From contig JAUPFV010000002.1 of the NCBI GenBank assembly GCA_036936605.1, forward strand, positions 318,262,893 through 318,326,892: DNA of 64,000 bases. The letters run 5' to 3'. The translations under genes and the position numbers were made by a program. Origin of the DNA: Limnanthes douglasii subsp. nivea (taxonomy: Eukaryota > Streptophyta > Magnoliopsida > Brassicales > Limnanthaceae). Positions 22,526 to 37,190 of the stretch are shown in pieces (positions within the stretch are counted from its first letter, which is position 1; each line of letters begins with the position of its first letter). The notes beneath the pieces are model-generated. The model saw nothing but the letters and a program-made list of their open reading frames with translations. It had not been told where the DNA came from and made no database searches.

Positions 22526-22615
22526 TGGTGAAGCAATGTTGGAGTTTTTTGGAATAACAATTGAGAATCTACGAGCATATTACCGCATGAAAGATTTTTC
22601 TCTAGCTATAAGAGA
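22526..22615 (+). other. Orphan exon-like block
   Basis: After CCACCAG and before GTAATATC there are ~90 bases open in one frame, reading GEAMLEFFGITIENLRAYYR then MKDFSLAIRE. Codon composition is more protein-like than the surrounding A/T-rich DNA. I do not recognise the family, and no neighbouring exon was found within a kilobase. It could be a captured or relic exon, or chance. Confidence 0.3.
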
Positions 22616-22616
22616 G

Positions 22617-24055
22617 GTAATATCATTGGGACAAGTTGATATTATATAAATTTTTTCCATATAAGATTCCAAATTATGATTAAGTAAAACTTCATCAAAA
22701 CAAATGCCATTGATTTAAAGGACTAAAATATGCATGATTTAAAACATATAAACTGTAAGAGCATTTTTTTTATTACTTATAAATCAATCATACTCAAAAT
22801 GAAGGTTTACACCTATGTTTATTTGGTTTATCAAGTACCAAATGAAGGGATGAAAGACACGTGTTTAAAAGGTTACTTGACATCCATTTGTGATAATGTT
22901 TGTTACAAATATGACTGAATTATCCTATAAATACTAAGGGTATATGTGTAAATCAAATAATATGATCTAAGCTTCTCTAATAGTATTCTGATTTCAAGAT
23001 CTTTATATATCGTTACGACAAATAACATTTATGTTCCATTTTGCTTGTTACTTTGCCTTATTTTTCCTTCATATTATTTGTATACCGTTTTTTATTATTT
23101 AATTTAACTCGCCACTTTTACCACATCAATATACATTGGCCATTCATCTTATATTCACTTGTCTTTTATTACCACTTGTTATACTTTTCCTCGCTTGATT
23201 AACGATCTTTATTCACAAAGACATGTTATAACTTATAACATACTTTTCCCAACCTTAGTTATTTACCTATTTCACATCAATTGTTAGCTCATTGTAATAA
23301 TTATATTATTATAAATAATTAATGCATCAACTCGTATTCATACTTCTAGCCTAACCTCGTATATAAGGATATTTAGGCTTATTGGGGAAAACTATCTATG
23401 ATGTAGGTTATGAAACTTCCTCGCTATATTAAAGAGGTTCAAGTTCTAATCGTTGACTTGCAACATTAAAATATATTAATTTCTCATTCTTTAAGTATTT
23501 TCACTTTGTTTAAATATCCATTGCTCTGATTCGCTTCATTTAAACCTCTAAATATGATATGATGTTCCAAACAATAACAAAAATATAGATTTTCATGAGG
23601 TTTTCTCTAAACCATTTATTGGATAAGTACTTTATTTGTATGTAATAGTATATGATTACATTGTTAGTGCAGTCATGGTTCACAAAAAAGGTTTTGTCCT
23701 TCCTATAATCTATTACATCAACAAATTCATACTCAGCATCGAGACCAACATTTGTAGTTTGAATAGCTCACTTTGGTTCTTGTTGTAGTCACATATACAA
23801 TACAACCATAGTTACATATACACATAATCGTCATCTGAACATTTTTTTCTATAATATTATGCAAAATCTTGATATTTCGGGATAACTCGTTGGTCAGTAG
23901 AATTTTAGGACTTCGATTTCAAATTTGACATGAATACTATCATCAGATCTCGTGATCTATAATGTTTTTTAATCGAGTTTCATGCTAACCAACCCTTTAA
24001 TTTAGTTGATAAACCTGAAACATAGGTCCCAACCAGTGGTGGGTCAACATGAGTA
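22617..24055. other. No recognisable gene
   Basis: A+T-rich; nothing identified beyond short chance frames. Confidence 0.5.
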
Positions 24056-24360
24056 GGTTTGGGGCCGACATCCAACTAACAACTATATAATGATTCAGAT
24101 TATTAGTCGTCAAATTTGGGTTTGTGGCTTCTAACAATGAAGTTGAATATGAGGCATCCATCATTGGTAATCGACTCGCTCACACTTCTGAGGCTTAGCG
24201 GGTCAAGATTTTCAGCGATTCCTAGTTGGTAAAAATTATTATATTGGTCATATATATGCTAGTAAGGAATCACCCACCCAATAGCTCTATGAGTTTTTTC
24301 ACTCGGTTAAACTATCGGATAAAATATGTTTGAATAGACCCATCATACAAAAAGAAGGTA
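24056..24360 (+). pseudogene. Ty3/gypsy RNase H remnant
   Basis: Reads FGFVASNNEVEYEASIIG then NRLAHTSEA*RVKIFSDS*L, the conserved ASNNEAEYEALI...LRLA....V.SDSQL motif of Tat/Athila-type gypsy RNase H. Two stops lie in the core. A second copy of the same family, sharing LAHxxxA*xVKxFSD, is on the minus strand at 31.1-31.3 kb. Confidence 0.75.
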
Positions 24361-24539
24361 GTTTATGTTATAAATATTATATTTGATTGAAACTCAACGA
24401 TCCATACATACCATACCGAGAGTGTGGCTTTAGAGGATAAAATTGAAGCCCGACAAGTTAAGTTTTAATATGCCCGCTATATTTTATTGGCTAACATACT
24501 TTAGAGGAAATATTTTACCCAACTATTCTTTGTTGCCTT

Positions 24540-25060
24540 AGTCTTGAAGCTATAATCCAAAAGAGAGAAAACTAAAGAGAAAATACGAAGTTATAATCCA
24601 AAAGAGAAAAAATAAGATTATAAGTCAAAAGTGTAAAATAGAGGCTATAAGCTGGAGGAAAAAAGAAGTACAAACCTTATAAGGCTAAGGTTTATTACAT
24701 CAATAAAGTCTCTCCATTGCGTGGGGCCTTAAAGATCACAATAAAATGACTATAAGTCAAGTCATATATCATAGCGATAACGAGGTTATAAAAGTTGAAT
24801 GGTAAAATCCTTTAACCAGATAGATACAAGTAAAGACATAAGTTTAAAATTAATATAAAAAAACCATAAGGCCACGAGGTAAAAGATCTCAAAGAATGAT
24901 TATACATCAAGCCATAAATCCAAGAGACTAGAAGTGAAAAACGAGGCCATAAAAACCATATAATAAAAAAACTTAACCTAATGATTATAAGTCAAGCCAT
25001 AAGTCCAATATACCATGACCATAAAAACTAAGCATCCAGGACAGACATGAAAAACTTTTA
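24540..25060 (+). repeat. Degenerate short repeats, TATAAGTCCAA type
   Basis: Variants of (C/T)ATAAGTC(C/A)AA or CATAAGTCC recur at irregular 20-45 base spacing (near 24545, 24589, 24613, 24749, 24910, 24982, 24993). They are probably part of the noncoding tail of the gypsy element whose RNase H remnant lies just upstream. Confidence 0.5.
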
Positions 25061-28000
25061 CTAAATTAAACGAAAATAAGTATAGTTTGAAATCAAGATC
25101 CACACCCCGCGAATGTCAAAATTCAAGACCATGTGGCCTACCCTGCCCACGAGCATGAATACAAGCCCTTAATCATAAATCTCAATCTGATATTAACATA
25201 CACATAAGGATATAAGCAAATGACTTAAAGTGAGTTGTTATAAGTCACAACAACATACACGTACATATATAAGCAAAAAACTTTAAAAAAGGTTTTATGA
25301 AAAAATTAAAAACAAAAGTTTATAACCCAAAACGATATACACATAAGGCTAAAAGCCAGCAAATAATTTTAAAATAAGGGCTCTAAGACAAACCTAAAAA
25401 TAAAAGAATAAGCCAAACGACACAATAATAATGTATAAACAAAACGATGTAAAAACGTTATAATTCGAATATAAAAATAACAACATAAATCTACACAATT
25501 AATGATTATTTTGTTTTGTACCTATACTGAAATGAGGAAACGAATAAAGAAAAAATATTATAAAGTCCTAAAAAAATTCATATAAAATATCGATTCATAT
25601 AATATCTTACTTTTATCTTTATGTATATATCAACTCACAACAATGATAAGGTTTTAATGAGACATGGTCCCTCACAAAGTTTGAAATATTATATGAGCCA
25701 AGTTCATGAAAAAAGAATGGATAATATGGGCCACGATCTTTTTGGACTTAAGTTATTTTTTACATAAAGAAAATACATCAATGAGCCTAACTATTAAAAT
25801 TTCCTCATTCTAATTATTACCTTATCAATATCCCATAGTCCTTGTAAGTTGAGTGATGAAAGAATATAATCTAGCACAATCATAGCCTAAGCCAAATTTA
25901 AATTTTTGATTTGTTGTGAAGCCATACTGATGCGCATGTTAGTGAGCAAAAATGTTGAATACACTACAAAAATGAAATACATATGCGTTGTTGAGTCAAA
26001 CCTGCTTCTGAGCCAAACCACCAAACTAATTATGGTCAGTTACCATAAGATATTCATGGTTTAATAGTGATATTATCTAAATCTTAACCGACCAAAACCT
26101 CACTTGATGAAAAAAATTCAATTTTTCAAGATAATAAAATTATATGAATATATAGTATATTTTCTTGGATTTTGTTTCAAATAGAATAAAGGATCGAAAA
26201 TGGAAAATAACTAATCCAGACTTTTGGTTGACCGAGCTAGACATGAAAGAAGCAAGATCAGATCGGAAACAACTTTTAAGTATAATGAGTAGTCTTAAGT
26301 AATTGGAAGAATACATGTAAATTAAGATGCACATGAATGTTTTGAACATGACACATGGTTGACTATGAGGATGAGTGACAATGAGTAATGCAGGTGTATG
26401 TTAGAGACGCTTTGTATTCGACGCTTATCATCATTGTCGGTAGTGGTATAGTTATTGTTTGATCATGTTATACTAATTCACGAGACTAAAAGCTTGGTAG
26501 ATAAATACCAAGGAGATTGTGAATGATAACATTATCGAGATTCTAACATTCATAGTTTTTCTCTATTTGAACAAATGAACCTTGCACTATTCGTCTATGT
26601 TTTCTATTTTCCTCCAAAAAAATATTGCATAAAGTGATATAATAGTACATGACTCACACGAAAGGCCAAACAAGCAGAATCGTATAGGATCTAGAGATAA
26701 CAAACATGTGGATTGTATATATACCCAATACTATAAATAAAATGAAAAACTAATACCCGATACGCAAACCTAATCCGACGATTATTATTTTTTTATACTA
26801 AATCCAATGAAAGTTTAAAATAATTATCTAAATCAAACTAAAATTTAATCGAATTTGAATTTTAAAATAAATATAATATTAAAAAATATAATTAACATTA
26901 AGTCAAAACAAAACTGAAGTAAAAAAATTATATATAAAATATATATTTGTTTTTTGTATAATGTTAGGATAATTTTGGAGTGAATTTTAGAACGGGTATC
27001 CATGGTATGATATGTAAACCCAAAATTCGAACGGGTAGTATACAACTCACTTTGCTCTTGTTTTTCTTTTCGAGTACCTCGTACTATCAGTTTGGTTTGG
27101 TTCAGATATCAATGATTTCCGATAAATTTATGATCCCTACTATGATCGACTCTATTTAAGGATCCCTCTCCCAACCCTTTAAGGTATTCAGCATAAAAAC
27201 TCTGAAACGAAGGATGGTCAAGTGGAAGGTAGAGTTATGCAGGATAAACCATTATATATTGCGTTAAATGGACAAAGTCTAACTTGGTAGCCTCATGCCT
27301 AGTTAGGTTGATGTTGGACACCCTGAAAATGGTGTGTAAAAACTCATAACTTTTGATTCAGGCCAAGATAGACCCATAGATTCCTGACCCGTTTTGATAG
27401 AGATTTCGTAATCATTTGAAGACCCCTTAAAATGAATTTTTATTTTTATTTAATCGGATCCTTCACGAGAAATACTTCTACTGTGAGCCCTATATTTTGT
27501 AGGTTTGATGGAAGAATAGATAATTTTGATCGACATAGTAACATATTTTCTTTTAATCAAGAAGCTTATGACAGACGTGCATGAGGTAGTACTTTTTACC
27601 TGTTTATTTGATAGTGAGGTTCAATCACATTTACATCGGATGCTCATTGAATTATTTCAACTTAGGGGATATTCATGGGGCAGTAAACGCCAAAAAAACT
27701 AGAGGATTAATAATGGACTCAGTAGTGGCTACCCTTTCGCGATTAATGATTTATTGTCATTTGTAAGTGTTGGTTGGTTGAGCCAAATCCTTTACTTATA
27801 CCTATCAATATCAAACACTTACAAGGTGGTGAATGACCTACATGACTTAGAGAAAATATAGAACACTCATTTGTCTCACCTAGTAGTAACTAGAAGACGG
27901 GTGGATCGATACGACAACCTATAACCGTAAAAAAATATTGACTCGTTCAAAGTAAGTTATGTTACTCGTTGTATAAATTAATTGTATTTGTATAAATGTA

Positions 28001-29949
28001 TAGTGATAATAAATGTCGACATTATGTAGAAATAAGGAAATAAATTATGTATATATAGTATATGCGCTACCATCATAAACTACATGAAGTGATCAATAAT
28101 GAGTTCACATTTATTAATAACTTTCTCAAGATAGTGGATGAAGGATCACCATCCTCTATTAACTCTTGTAAATTTTACGTGTTCAAAATAATGGTTTGAT
28201 AATACAGAGAAATCATGCCTCTTAATGCTTCTAACCCCTTAAGAGTCACGGCATACACCTTTATAATAATTATTATTTGTAATATTAAGGAGGTGAGCTT
28301 TTAGAGTCGCATCCGGTTGAGAAAATACATCATATCCGAGCAACACATCTGCATAGGATAAATATACAAAAATTAAGTTAACTTGTCGAGGTATGTACAA
28401 ATGGGTTTTCTAAACAAGGAAAAGAGAAACTTGAAGAAAATGAAGCAACATGCAAAAAAACTAAGGACTAAACGACAAAACAAAAACCCAAGCGACTCAA
28501 TTATCCCATAAAATAAATGAGGAATCTGCTTCAAAAGTGCGATAGATGAAAACCTCAAAAATACCCTTAAGAGTCAATACGCGTTCTGATATTAAAAATT
28601 CTCCAAGACAAGCTCGTAAGCTCAAACCACGGAACAAGTGAACGCATACGGAGAGTACCTAAACCAATTAGTGATAACTGAAGCAACATCGAACCCCAAA
28701 CCGTTGCATGCAGATCTGCCATAGCCTAATTAATACTACAACATTTAAACCGATATACCTTGTGTATATATGAGATAATTTTATAGATATTGGCCTCAAC
28801 ATGATTCCAAGTTATAGAGGTAAATTCGATCATTAATGGGCTTAGTTGCACAACATACCGAATTAGGATTAAATATAAATACATGTTTTGAATTGAGCAC
28901 ATGCAGTCCAAATGCGGAAATAATACATATCTGTATGCCATTAGATGTTCAATTTATTTTCATTACTGAAACAATATCCAGAAAAACAATATGATGGAGT
29001 GGCCAGACCATAAACTCTTGCTTAAGGAAGTTGCTGAACCTTTGGAGGATGCTCGACATGCAAAATGAAAAGGTTACTAAATTTTATCAAAAATAATTAG
29101 CATAAAATAAGGAAAAAATGACATGGTCATATAACTCTAAGAGTCAAGCAAAAAGCTCGACCATACCCAAGTAACACTCAAAATGACCCAATAACTCGTG
29201 ATATATTAGAGTATGTCGTATGTTGTGTATACCATAATACTAGACATTAGGGGTACATACAAACATACATTGTTAACAATGACTGCATGGTCAAACTTAC
29301 TAAAAGTAAAAGTTAATGCGATGGTGCGTCTGGCCCAATGGAGGTATCATGGCGGGTATTATATAAAGTATAACATTTTTTTTGTTAAAAACCTTATGGG
29401 TCTTAGATTTAAATTACTTCAGATGATGTTGGTTTTAACAAGGTACAACTGCTAGTTTGCATGCTAATTTTGAAACAAAACTTGTACTTTTGCCATTCAA
29501 GTAAGCGATAGGACTATTATACACATTGTATATTGTGTTTGGGAATAAAAGTATTGTCATGTATGGTTTGGAGAATTTTTTTCATACAAGATGATTTAAA
29601 CTTTGTTTAAGTTGTCTGGTTGGCTTTCACGTATATGCATAAACAACCAGTAATGTTGACCTCGAACGAATCATAGGTCAATCCTAATAAAGTGATAAAG
29701 TCCAAAGGAAAATATTTGATATGAGAATGTGGAAGTTCAAAATAAAATGTGAGGTAACAAGGTTTATATGTATGTGTAAATGGAAAAAAAAATCAAAGAC
29801 ACGTGTCTTGTTAAAAACACCACACATGACACGGGTAAAAAACATTAAACCACATTACAAAAAGTCAAACAATAAAAAGAGAAGTTACAAATTTTAGACG
29901 AGCTATACACAAGAATACATAAACGATATATAATTTTAAGTGTTTGGCA
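25061..29949. other. Eroded intergenic DNA, no convincing gene
   Basis: Contains only short frames. Around 27510-27580 a plus-strand reading FDGRIDNF and FNQEAYDRRA faintly resembles the start of a gypsy gag domain, but it is too broken to call. Otherwise nothing recognised on either strand. Confidence 0.5.
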
Positions 29950-31330
29950 TTTCTTGGATGAAATATAAGTTGACCCTCTTCATCAAGCAAGTGGTAAGTA
30001 TCAGGCTTGACTTTGGAAATGGTTCTGAAAGTTCCTTTTTAGTTCAGACCAATCTTGTAGAGATCTCTATCCTTGGTGTGGTATAACATTCATGGTATAG
30101 GGTGTATCCATATAAGGTTCTCTGAAGTATGTCTAACCATTTGTTAGCCATATTTTAATGAGTTGTTTTATGTATTCTTCGAGAGTTAGATTGGTCATCA
30201 CGACATGTCTATTATAATGAGGGTGATACGGTAAGGATAAATGTTGTTTTATTACCATTTTTTGAAAAATATAACAAGCTAAAATTTTAAGAACGATAAA
30301 GTATTATATGTTGTAATCTTCTATGAGACCCAGTACCCGCAATAAGTTAATTATAAAGAAAGAAAATCATTGGCTTAAATTTGAGCAAACAACCTCAACT
30401 CATTTAGAGAAGTAATCTTCAACCACAATAATGTATTGCCATATATTAGAGGCTTTAGGTAAATGGCCAACGAGATCCAGACTTCTTTGGTTAAAAACAA
30501 TAACCTCTAAAAATAAAATCCATAGGCATGACAAGTAACTTGATGTTATTGGAATATTATTGTGATGTGTCATATGATTGAACCATGTTTTAAAAATTCA
30601 TTAAGATAGTGGGAAAAATACCCAACGATGAGGACCTATTAGTGTAAGGTTTTGCAGCCATATTGTGCCCTTATCTCTTTCATAAACCTCAAAGATAATA
30701 AATTCATATTTATCAGGACCGAGGCAACAAAAAAATGGTCGGGTGAACCCTTGCTTATAAAGTGTTTCAACCAACCAAACATATATAATGGACCAAACTT
30801 TACTATTTAAATTCCAATATTATCCTCTATACGCATTGCTTAAGTAAGGTATGCCCGAATCAATGTTCGTCACTCATATATAATACTGATAACATAAACT
30901 ATTGTAGATGGGTTACCTGTAGTTTGGTACAACCGAAATATAAAAGGTTTTCTTAGACCACTACCTCATTAAGTGAATTCAACATAACCGCTGAAAAGAA
31001 TAATATATGTTACACTATTCTCACCCGATGAATATTATCAAATGCACATTAACAAATAGATTAGCCTGGTGATAGAGCTCATGAAAATACTAGATGAGTG
31101 ATTCTTTCCTAACATATGTCTTCACCAATAGCATGACTAATGATCAACTGAGCATCGCTAAAAGTCTTAACCCACTAAGCCTTACAGATATGAGCGAGTT
31201 GAAGACATGCAATGATTGTATTATATTCTTCTTATTATTGCATCAGTGTAGTTGTCTCTCATCCATCACTGAATAATAAGATAAAATATCGATTTTATAG
31301 TTTTTTAAGTCGGGTAGGCCGGTAACCACC
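29950..31330 (-). pseudogene. Ty3/gypsy RNase H-integrase remnant
   Basis: On the minus strand: RNase H EEYNTIIACLQLAHICKA*W then VKTFSDAQLIISHAIGE (about 31300-31115), integrase core LDLVGHLPKASNIWQYIIVV then EDYFSK*VEVV (about 30490-30380), and an integrase C-terminal piece GTFRTISKVKPDTYHLLDEE (about 30035-29965). The order is correct for a gypsy pol read right to left. There are stops and frameshifts throughout; no LTR was recognised. Confidence 0.75.
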
Positions 31331-33728
31331 TTGTAAATTTTTGACATGAATATCTAGTAGCATAGGTTTTCACTCGACCAACTAACGACCGTCAAAGACA
31401 AAAACTTCGTAATCATGAAGGTGTTGTTGGTCATGTCATGCGCTATTATTGAGTTCACAATTCAACCTCCAGTTGTTAGATATTAACTGACTTAGAAATA
31501 TACTTGTGAGTTGATAGAAATCAGTGAGGATCAGGTGCAAGGGTAGCCAAATCTCTCTATAAAAAATGAAAAATACTAACTCATGAGGTCATGCACCTAC
31601 GAGAGACTCATTGATTACCGACGTATGTACTACCATATTGGCTATAATCATCCATTATTCGCTCAAATATTTAATATATAGGGTTCTTAGTATGAGTAGG
31701 TATGATTGAGGACCCGATCTAATAAAGATGAGTAAAATCCAATGCATGTGATTTGAATGCGACCATAATTTTTATCAGAACGAGGTAAGACATCACTTGA
31801 TATATCCAATCTTAATATTTAGTTGTGAGTTTATCCATACTATCATTGCCTCATTTGACATCAATCCAACCAGGATCGAGGATACAAAGCCAGACTTTGT
31901 CGATCTAAATAGATGGTACATGGTCCTAAACGATGCAACATATAGTGGTTTGGTCCACACAAATTTACTTAACACCTGATCCACTCTCGTTTCAAATTTT
32001 TACGTGGCATACCTTTGGGGTTTGGGGGAAATATCCCTAAATGGAGCCTATCTTATATGATTTTGGTTGTCTGGCCCCTCGTTATTCGAGTTATGTGCAT
32101 TTTTGTTGTCACTTTACGTACTATTATAATTTATAAAAAAATGAAAACCTAAATGAATAGTGCATATGTGGTTTGCTATATTTATGCATAGGTTTCAATA
32201 TGCACGTGAGATAAGTATTATGGTAATAAAAAGTTGTATTGTAATTTATTATATGGTCGATAAAAGGTGGAAAACTATAAAATTTATTACAAAAGACGAA
32301 TGTGACAAAGATTATTTTGTGGATAAAAAGCTATTGAAAATGGTTAGTTTCCTCTTTGAGTACAATCCATAAAAGGTAAGTTTACATCTTATGAAAATAA
32401 TTTAAAGTACTTGACTAAAAAATACTCAATTTATTACCCCCCCCCCCCCAAAGAACTAGTGAAAAAGAAAGAGTGTGGAAAAAATGCTAACAATAGTTCG
32501 ACAAAACAAGAGAAATCTTATTTGAACATATCATTGAAGAAACCGGTAGCAATACTACAACATCAAAATACACCATTCTAACCTATAAAATAATTGCAAA
32601 CACGACGAGATAGCAATTCAAACCATAATATTTACTTTGTTTAAAACATCCAAACCCAAAAGAGACTCGAATGTCAAAAAATTAAACAATTAACAAAAGA
32701 AAAGTTGTTACTTCGCGACCAACTTATCATATTTATGATTTTGTTCATTAATGAAGTAATAAATATAGAAATTGGTGGCCATTGTGGTTTTAAGGGTTAT
32801 ATCTCATTTTTTTATTTTATAACGTCAAGGGGTACAACCTTATTGGAATGAAATATTAATGATCGAAACCCTATCAGATTTTCGTTTGTGTGAAGTTATT
32901 TATGATACTTGCGCAAAATTATATGAAGATCAAAAGATAATCAAATCGTTTGATATGATTGTTGGTTTCGATAATTTGATGGAAGTGCCCGAAATCTATT
33001 TTGTTATTGTGATCATGTATAATAGCATCGTGTATTGATTTTCTCTGTGTGCCTCAAAGACTTGTTTACCTCTAAAATGTGTTCCATGGTCATCTGTCAG
33101 GAAAATAAAATAGGTTTGTATCACTCACATGAACAAGATATTTTCATTAACATAAGCACATTTATGAATTAAGTTGTATATTATATTAATAATAACAATA
33201 TATTTATAATATTATATATATTCAATTAGCATGCTATACTCCATCCAAATACAATGTAACCTTCATTCATCATAGTTGGAGATCATATGCACGAGAAAAG
33301 AGTTTTACATAAATGAATCCATTATTCGATCATATCAGTAATATATTAAACTTCATAGACTAATTAGGCAAAATAATAAAGTGACTGACCTTTTCGAAGA
33401 CTAAAAACTTCTACTTTGAAATTTTATTTTGTTGTAGTTTTAGTTTGTGATAATTTAACTTTATTATTTTCTAAAATATATAAAAATAAATGTTATTGTT
33501 TAAGTATGAAACATGTAACTTTAACATTAAAACAAAACCACCACATTAGTTGATTAAGTTAATTGTTTTTCATCATAACACCTAACGTCAACGAGGTTGG
33601 TCGACATTCATTTTTTAAACATTTTCGCACCTAATGTGGACATGTTGCAATGATATTATTTGTCTTGCAACCCCAATTGATATCGATGCGTCATGTCGAC
33701 ACCAATTGAATGTGGCTAATTTTTTTAA
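31331..33728. other. No recognisable gene; poly-C tract
   Basis: A+T-rich with short overlapping frames on both strands at 31793-31984 that show no domain. A run of 13 C at 32437-32449 is the only marked oddity. Confidence 0.5.
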
Positions 33729-34429
33729 GAGAAAATTACTCATAAATACCTTTTCAAGTATCCAATTACAAACTAGTACCCTAAAAATGGGATAGTACTA
33801 TAAGGTATCCCCGGCCTAACAAATGGACTAAAATACCCCCAATGGTATAAATAGGCTCATTTTGGTTAAAATCCACGTTTTCACCTCTAAGCCAGACTTT
33901 TAGGCTCCCATTCTCTCTCAAATCTGATTCGCCTAATTTTCAACTAAAAGACATGAAACCCCATACAGGAGACCCATAAACCCTTTTCTTAGCCCAACCG
34001 TTCTGTCAACTGGCGAAACTACCGACGAAAATAGTAAGTTTGTCCGATGAAGACCTTAAACATTCTATGCCATAATTTCCTACATTGGTGAAGTCCGTTC
34101 ATTGCCGGAATTGTGGTTCGAACGTCAAAAGAGAAGTACATGTAATTTTTTTGAACTGATTAATGAAAACAATGTTTTAGTTGTTTATATCGTTCTCTTT
34201 GTTGAGTTTATGTATTCAAACACTTGGTATTCTGGTTTTTTCAGTTCATCACGTATAGTTCGTGGGTTTGTTATGATATTCAATTATGGGTTTGATTTTT
34301 AATTTTGCGTGTGGTTGGTTTCAACTCCAATTTGTCGTGCTAGTATGGTTTTATTGTGTATCCAGTTCACTTGTTATAGTTTTTTCTCATGTGGTTGGCT
34401 GTGCAAAAGCTGAACTCATTTTTTAGAAC

Positions 34430-35230
34430 TGTAGGTAGAGGATTCTAGATTAGTTTTAAAATATTGTTATATAAGACCATATATGATAATACTAGATTGG
34501 TTTTGTCTTGCTAGATTGTGAGTAAATGCTAGAGTAGTTTTAAAACATTTCTTGATAAGACCATAAATTATAATGCTATATTGTTTTGTCATGCTAGATT
34601 GTGAGTAACCGTTAGATTAATTTTAAAATATTGCTAGATAAGACCATAAATTATAATGCTAGATTGGTTTTGTCATGCTAGATTGTGAGTAAATTCTAGA
34701 TTAGTTTTAAAACATTGTAAGATAAGACCATATATGATAATGCTAGATTGGTTTTGTCATGCTAGATTGTGAGTAAAATAGGTCATGCTAGATTAGTTTT
34801 GTCATGTTAGATTGGTTTTGCATTTGCGATTTGTGTGTAAAAAATGTCATGTTAGATTGGTTGTGCATTTGCAATTTGTGAGTATAATAGGTCATACTAG
34901 ATTGGTTTTGTCATGCAAGATTGCGAGTAAAATAGACTATGCTAGATTGGTTTTGCATTTTCCATTTGTGAGTAAAAATGGTCATGGGTATATTGCCATT
35001 GCGATTCTAGTCGGTTTAACTAAGATAATGTTAGATTATAATTAAATCTTCTCTAGATAAGAACATAGATGGTGATGCTAGATTCGTTTTGTCATGCTAT
35101 ATTGTGAGTAAATACTAGATTAGTTTTAAAATAATGTTAGATAAGACCATAGATGATAATGCTACATTGGTTTTGTCATGTTAGATTGTGAGTAAAAGAG
35201 GTTATGCTAGATTAGTCTTGTATGTTGGTA
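34430..35230 (+). repeat. GCTAGATTGG repeats, plus orientation
   Basis: About a dozen units built on CATGCTAGATTGTGAGTAAA and TGCTAGATTGGTTTTG, with a longer form including TTTTAAAACATTG and ATAAGACCATA. An open frame through it (34812-35045) exists only because of the repeat. Confidence 0.9.
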
Positions 35231-35749
35231 GGATTTTTTAAAGTGAAAATGCATTAAATGGATGTAGTGGTCCTTTATTTACCAAAAGCATTTGTGATAC
35301 TGTTGTTTGTATCATCTATTAATAATTACATGTAATTGCTTCATCATTATTCAGGTTGGGGACTTCCTTGAAAGAGACCATTTTGAAGACGATGAAATAT
35401 AAGGTGTTTATAAAAGATCATTGAGGTTTGTTGGTTTCTATTTTTTCTTGAATAGTTAGAGATCATTCGTACAATCTCTTTTGTTATTACAAGTTGCAAT
35501 GTATCTGATCTTAATACTGCTATTTAAATTGTGTTAACAATCGATGCCAATTGCGTTATAATGTTAAGAAAACAATTTGATTGCTACAAAAAAAAAAGAA
35601 CAACAATACATGTCTTAGGTAGTATATGGTAGTACTGAACTGCAACCAAGATTCACATAGTCATACACTACTTAAAGCCCAAGTTTTTTCTTAAGTTCCA
35701 ACAAGAATCCATAGATTTTTTCTCTTGGTAAGGTCAAAAAAATTTACTC

Positions 35750-37190
35750 ATAAGTCGCAAAACCAATCTAACATCACTTATTTTACTCACAAATCTCAAA
35801 CTCAAGACCAATCTAGCATGACTTATTTCACTCATAAATCATAACGTCAATCTAGCATCACCTATTTTACTCACAAATCTCAAATACAAGACCAATCTAG
35901 CATGGTGTATTTTTCTCACAAATCGCAAGACCAATCTAGTATAATATAGTTTACTCATAATTTTCAAGTGCAAGACCAATATAGCATGACTTATTTTACT
36001 CACAAATCTCAAAACCAATCTAGCATGGTGTAGTTTACTCGCAAATTTCAAATGCAAGACCAATCTAGCATGACATATTTTACTCATAAATCGCAAGACC
36101 AATCTAGCATGGTATAGTTTACTCACAAATCGCAAATGCGAGACCAATCTAGCATGACGTATTTTACTCACAAATTGCAAGACCAATCTAGCATTGCCTA
36201 TTTTACTCACAAATCGCAAGACCAATTTAGCATGGTATAGTTTACTCACAATCTCAAATGCAAGATCAATCTAGCATGACTTATTTTACTCACAAATCGC
36301 AAGACCAATCTAGCATGGTATACTTAACTCACAAATTTCAAATGCAAGACCAATCTAGCATGACCTATTTTACTCATAAATCGCAAGACCAATCTAGCGT
36401 GGTATAGTTTACTCACAATCTCAATTGCAAGACCAATCTAGCATTACCTATTTTACTCAAAAATCGCAAGACCAATCTAGCATGGTATAGTTTACTCACA
36501 AATCTCAAATACAAGACCAATCTAGCATGGTGTATTTTTCTCACAAATCGCAAGACCAATCTAGTATAGTATAGTTTACTCACAATTTTCAAGTGCAAGA
36601 CCAATATAACATGACTTATTTTACTTACAAATCGCAAAACCAATCTAGCATGGTGTAGTTTACTCGCAAATTTCAAATGCAAGACCAATCTAACATGACC
36701 TATTTTACTCATAAATCGCAAGATCAATCTAGCATAGTATAGTTTACTCACAAATCTCAAATGCAAGACCAATCTAGCGTGACGTATTTTACTCACAAAT
36801 TGCAAGACCAATCATGGTGTAGTTTACTAATAAATTTTAAACGCAAGACCAATCTAGTATGGCCTAGTTTACTCACAAATCGCAAGACCAATCTAGCATG
36901 GTATAGTTTACTCACAAATTTCAAATGCAAGACCAATCTAGCATGACATATTTTACTCATAAATCACAAGACCAATCTAACATGGTATACTTTACTCAAA
37001 AATCTCAAACGCAAGACCAATCTAGTATGACGTATTTTACTCACAAATCGCAAGACCAATCTAGCGTGGTATAGTTTACTCACAAATTTCAAATGCAAGA
37101 CCAATCTATCATGACCTATTTTACTCACAAATCGCATGACCAATCTAGCATGACGTATTTTACTCACAGACCAATCTAACAAAGTACAAT
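35750..37190 (-). repeat. GCTAGATTGG repeats, minus orientation, 84-bp higher-order unit
   Basis: Alternating 39-bp and 45-bp variants (CAAGACCAATCTAGCATGAC... and ...CATGGTATAG..., each with TTTACTCACAAAT) make an 84-bp double unit. Because 84 is a multiple of three, long minus-strand frames stay open (35839-36249 and 36413-36811) and read as a 28-residue peptide repeat. This is the same family as 34430-35230 but inverted. Confidence 0.93.

Noticed and set aside
31793..31984. Overlapping 60-63 aa ORFs on both strands
   Set aside because: No recognisable motif on either strand and no splice or promoter context. Could be part of an eroded gypsy element but cannot be supported.
35839..36811. 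Minus-strand ORFs of 136 and 132 aa with a 28-residue peptide repeat
   Set aside because: The 84-bp higher-order unit is a multiple of three, so absence of stops is automatic. Composition follows the DNA repeat and there is no start context.
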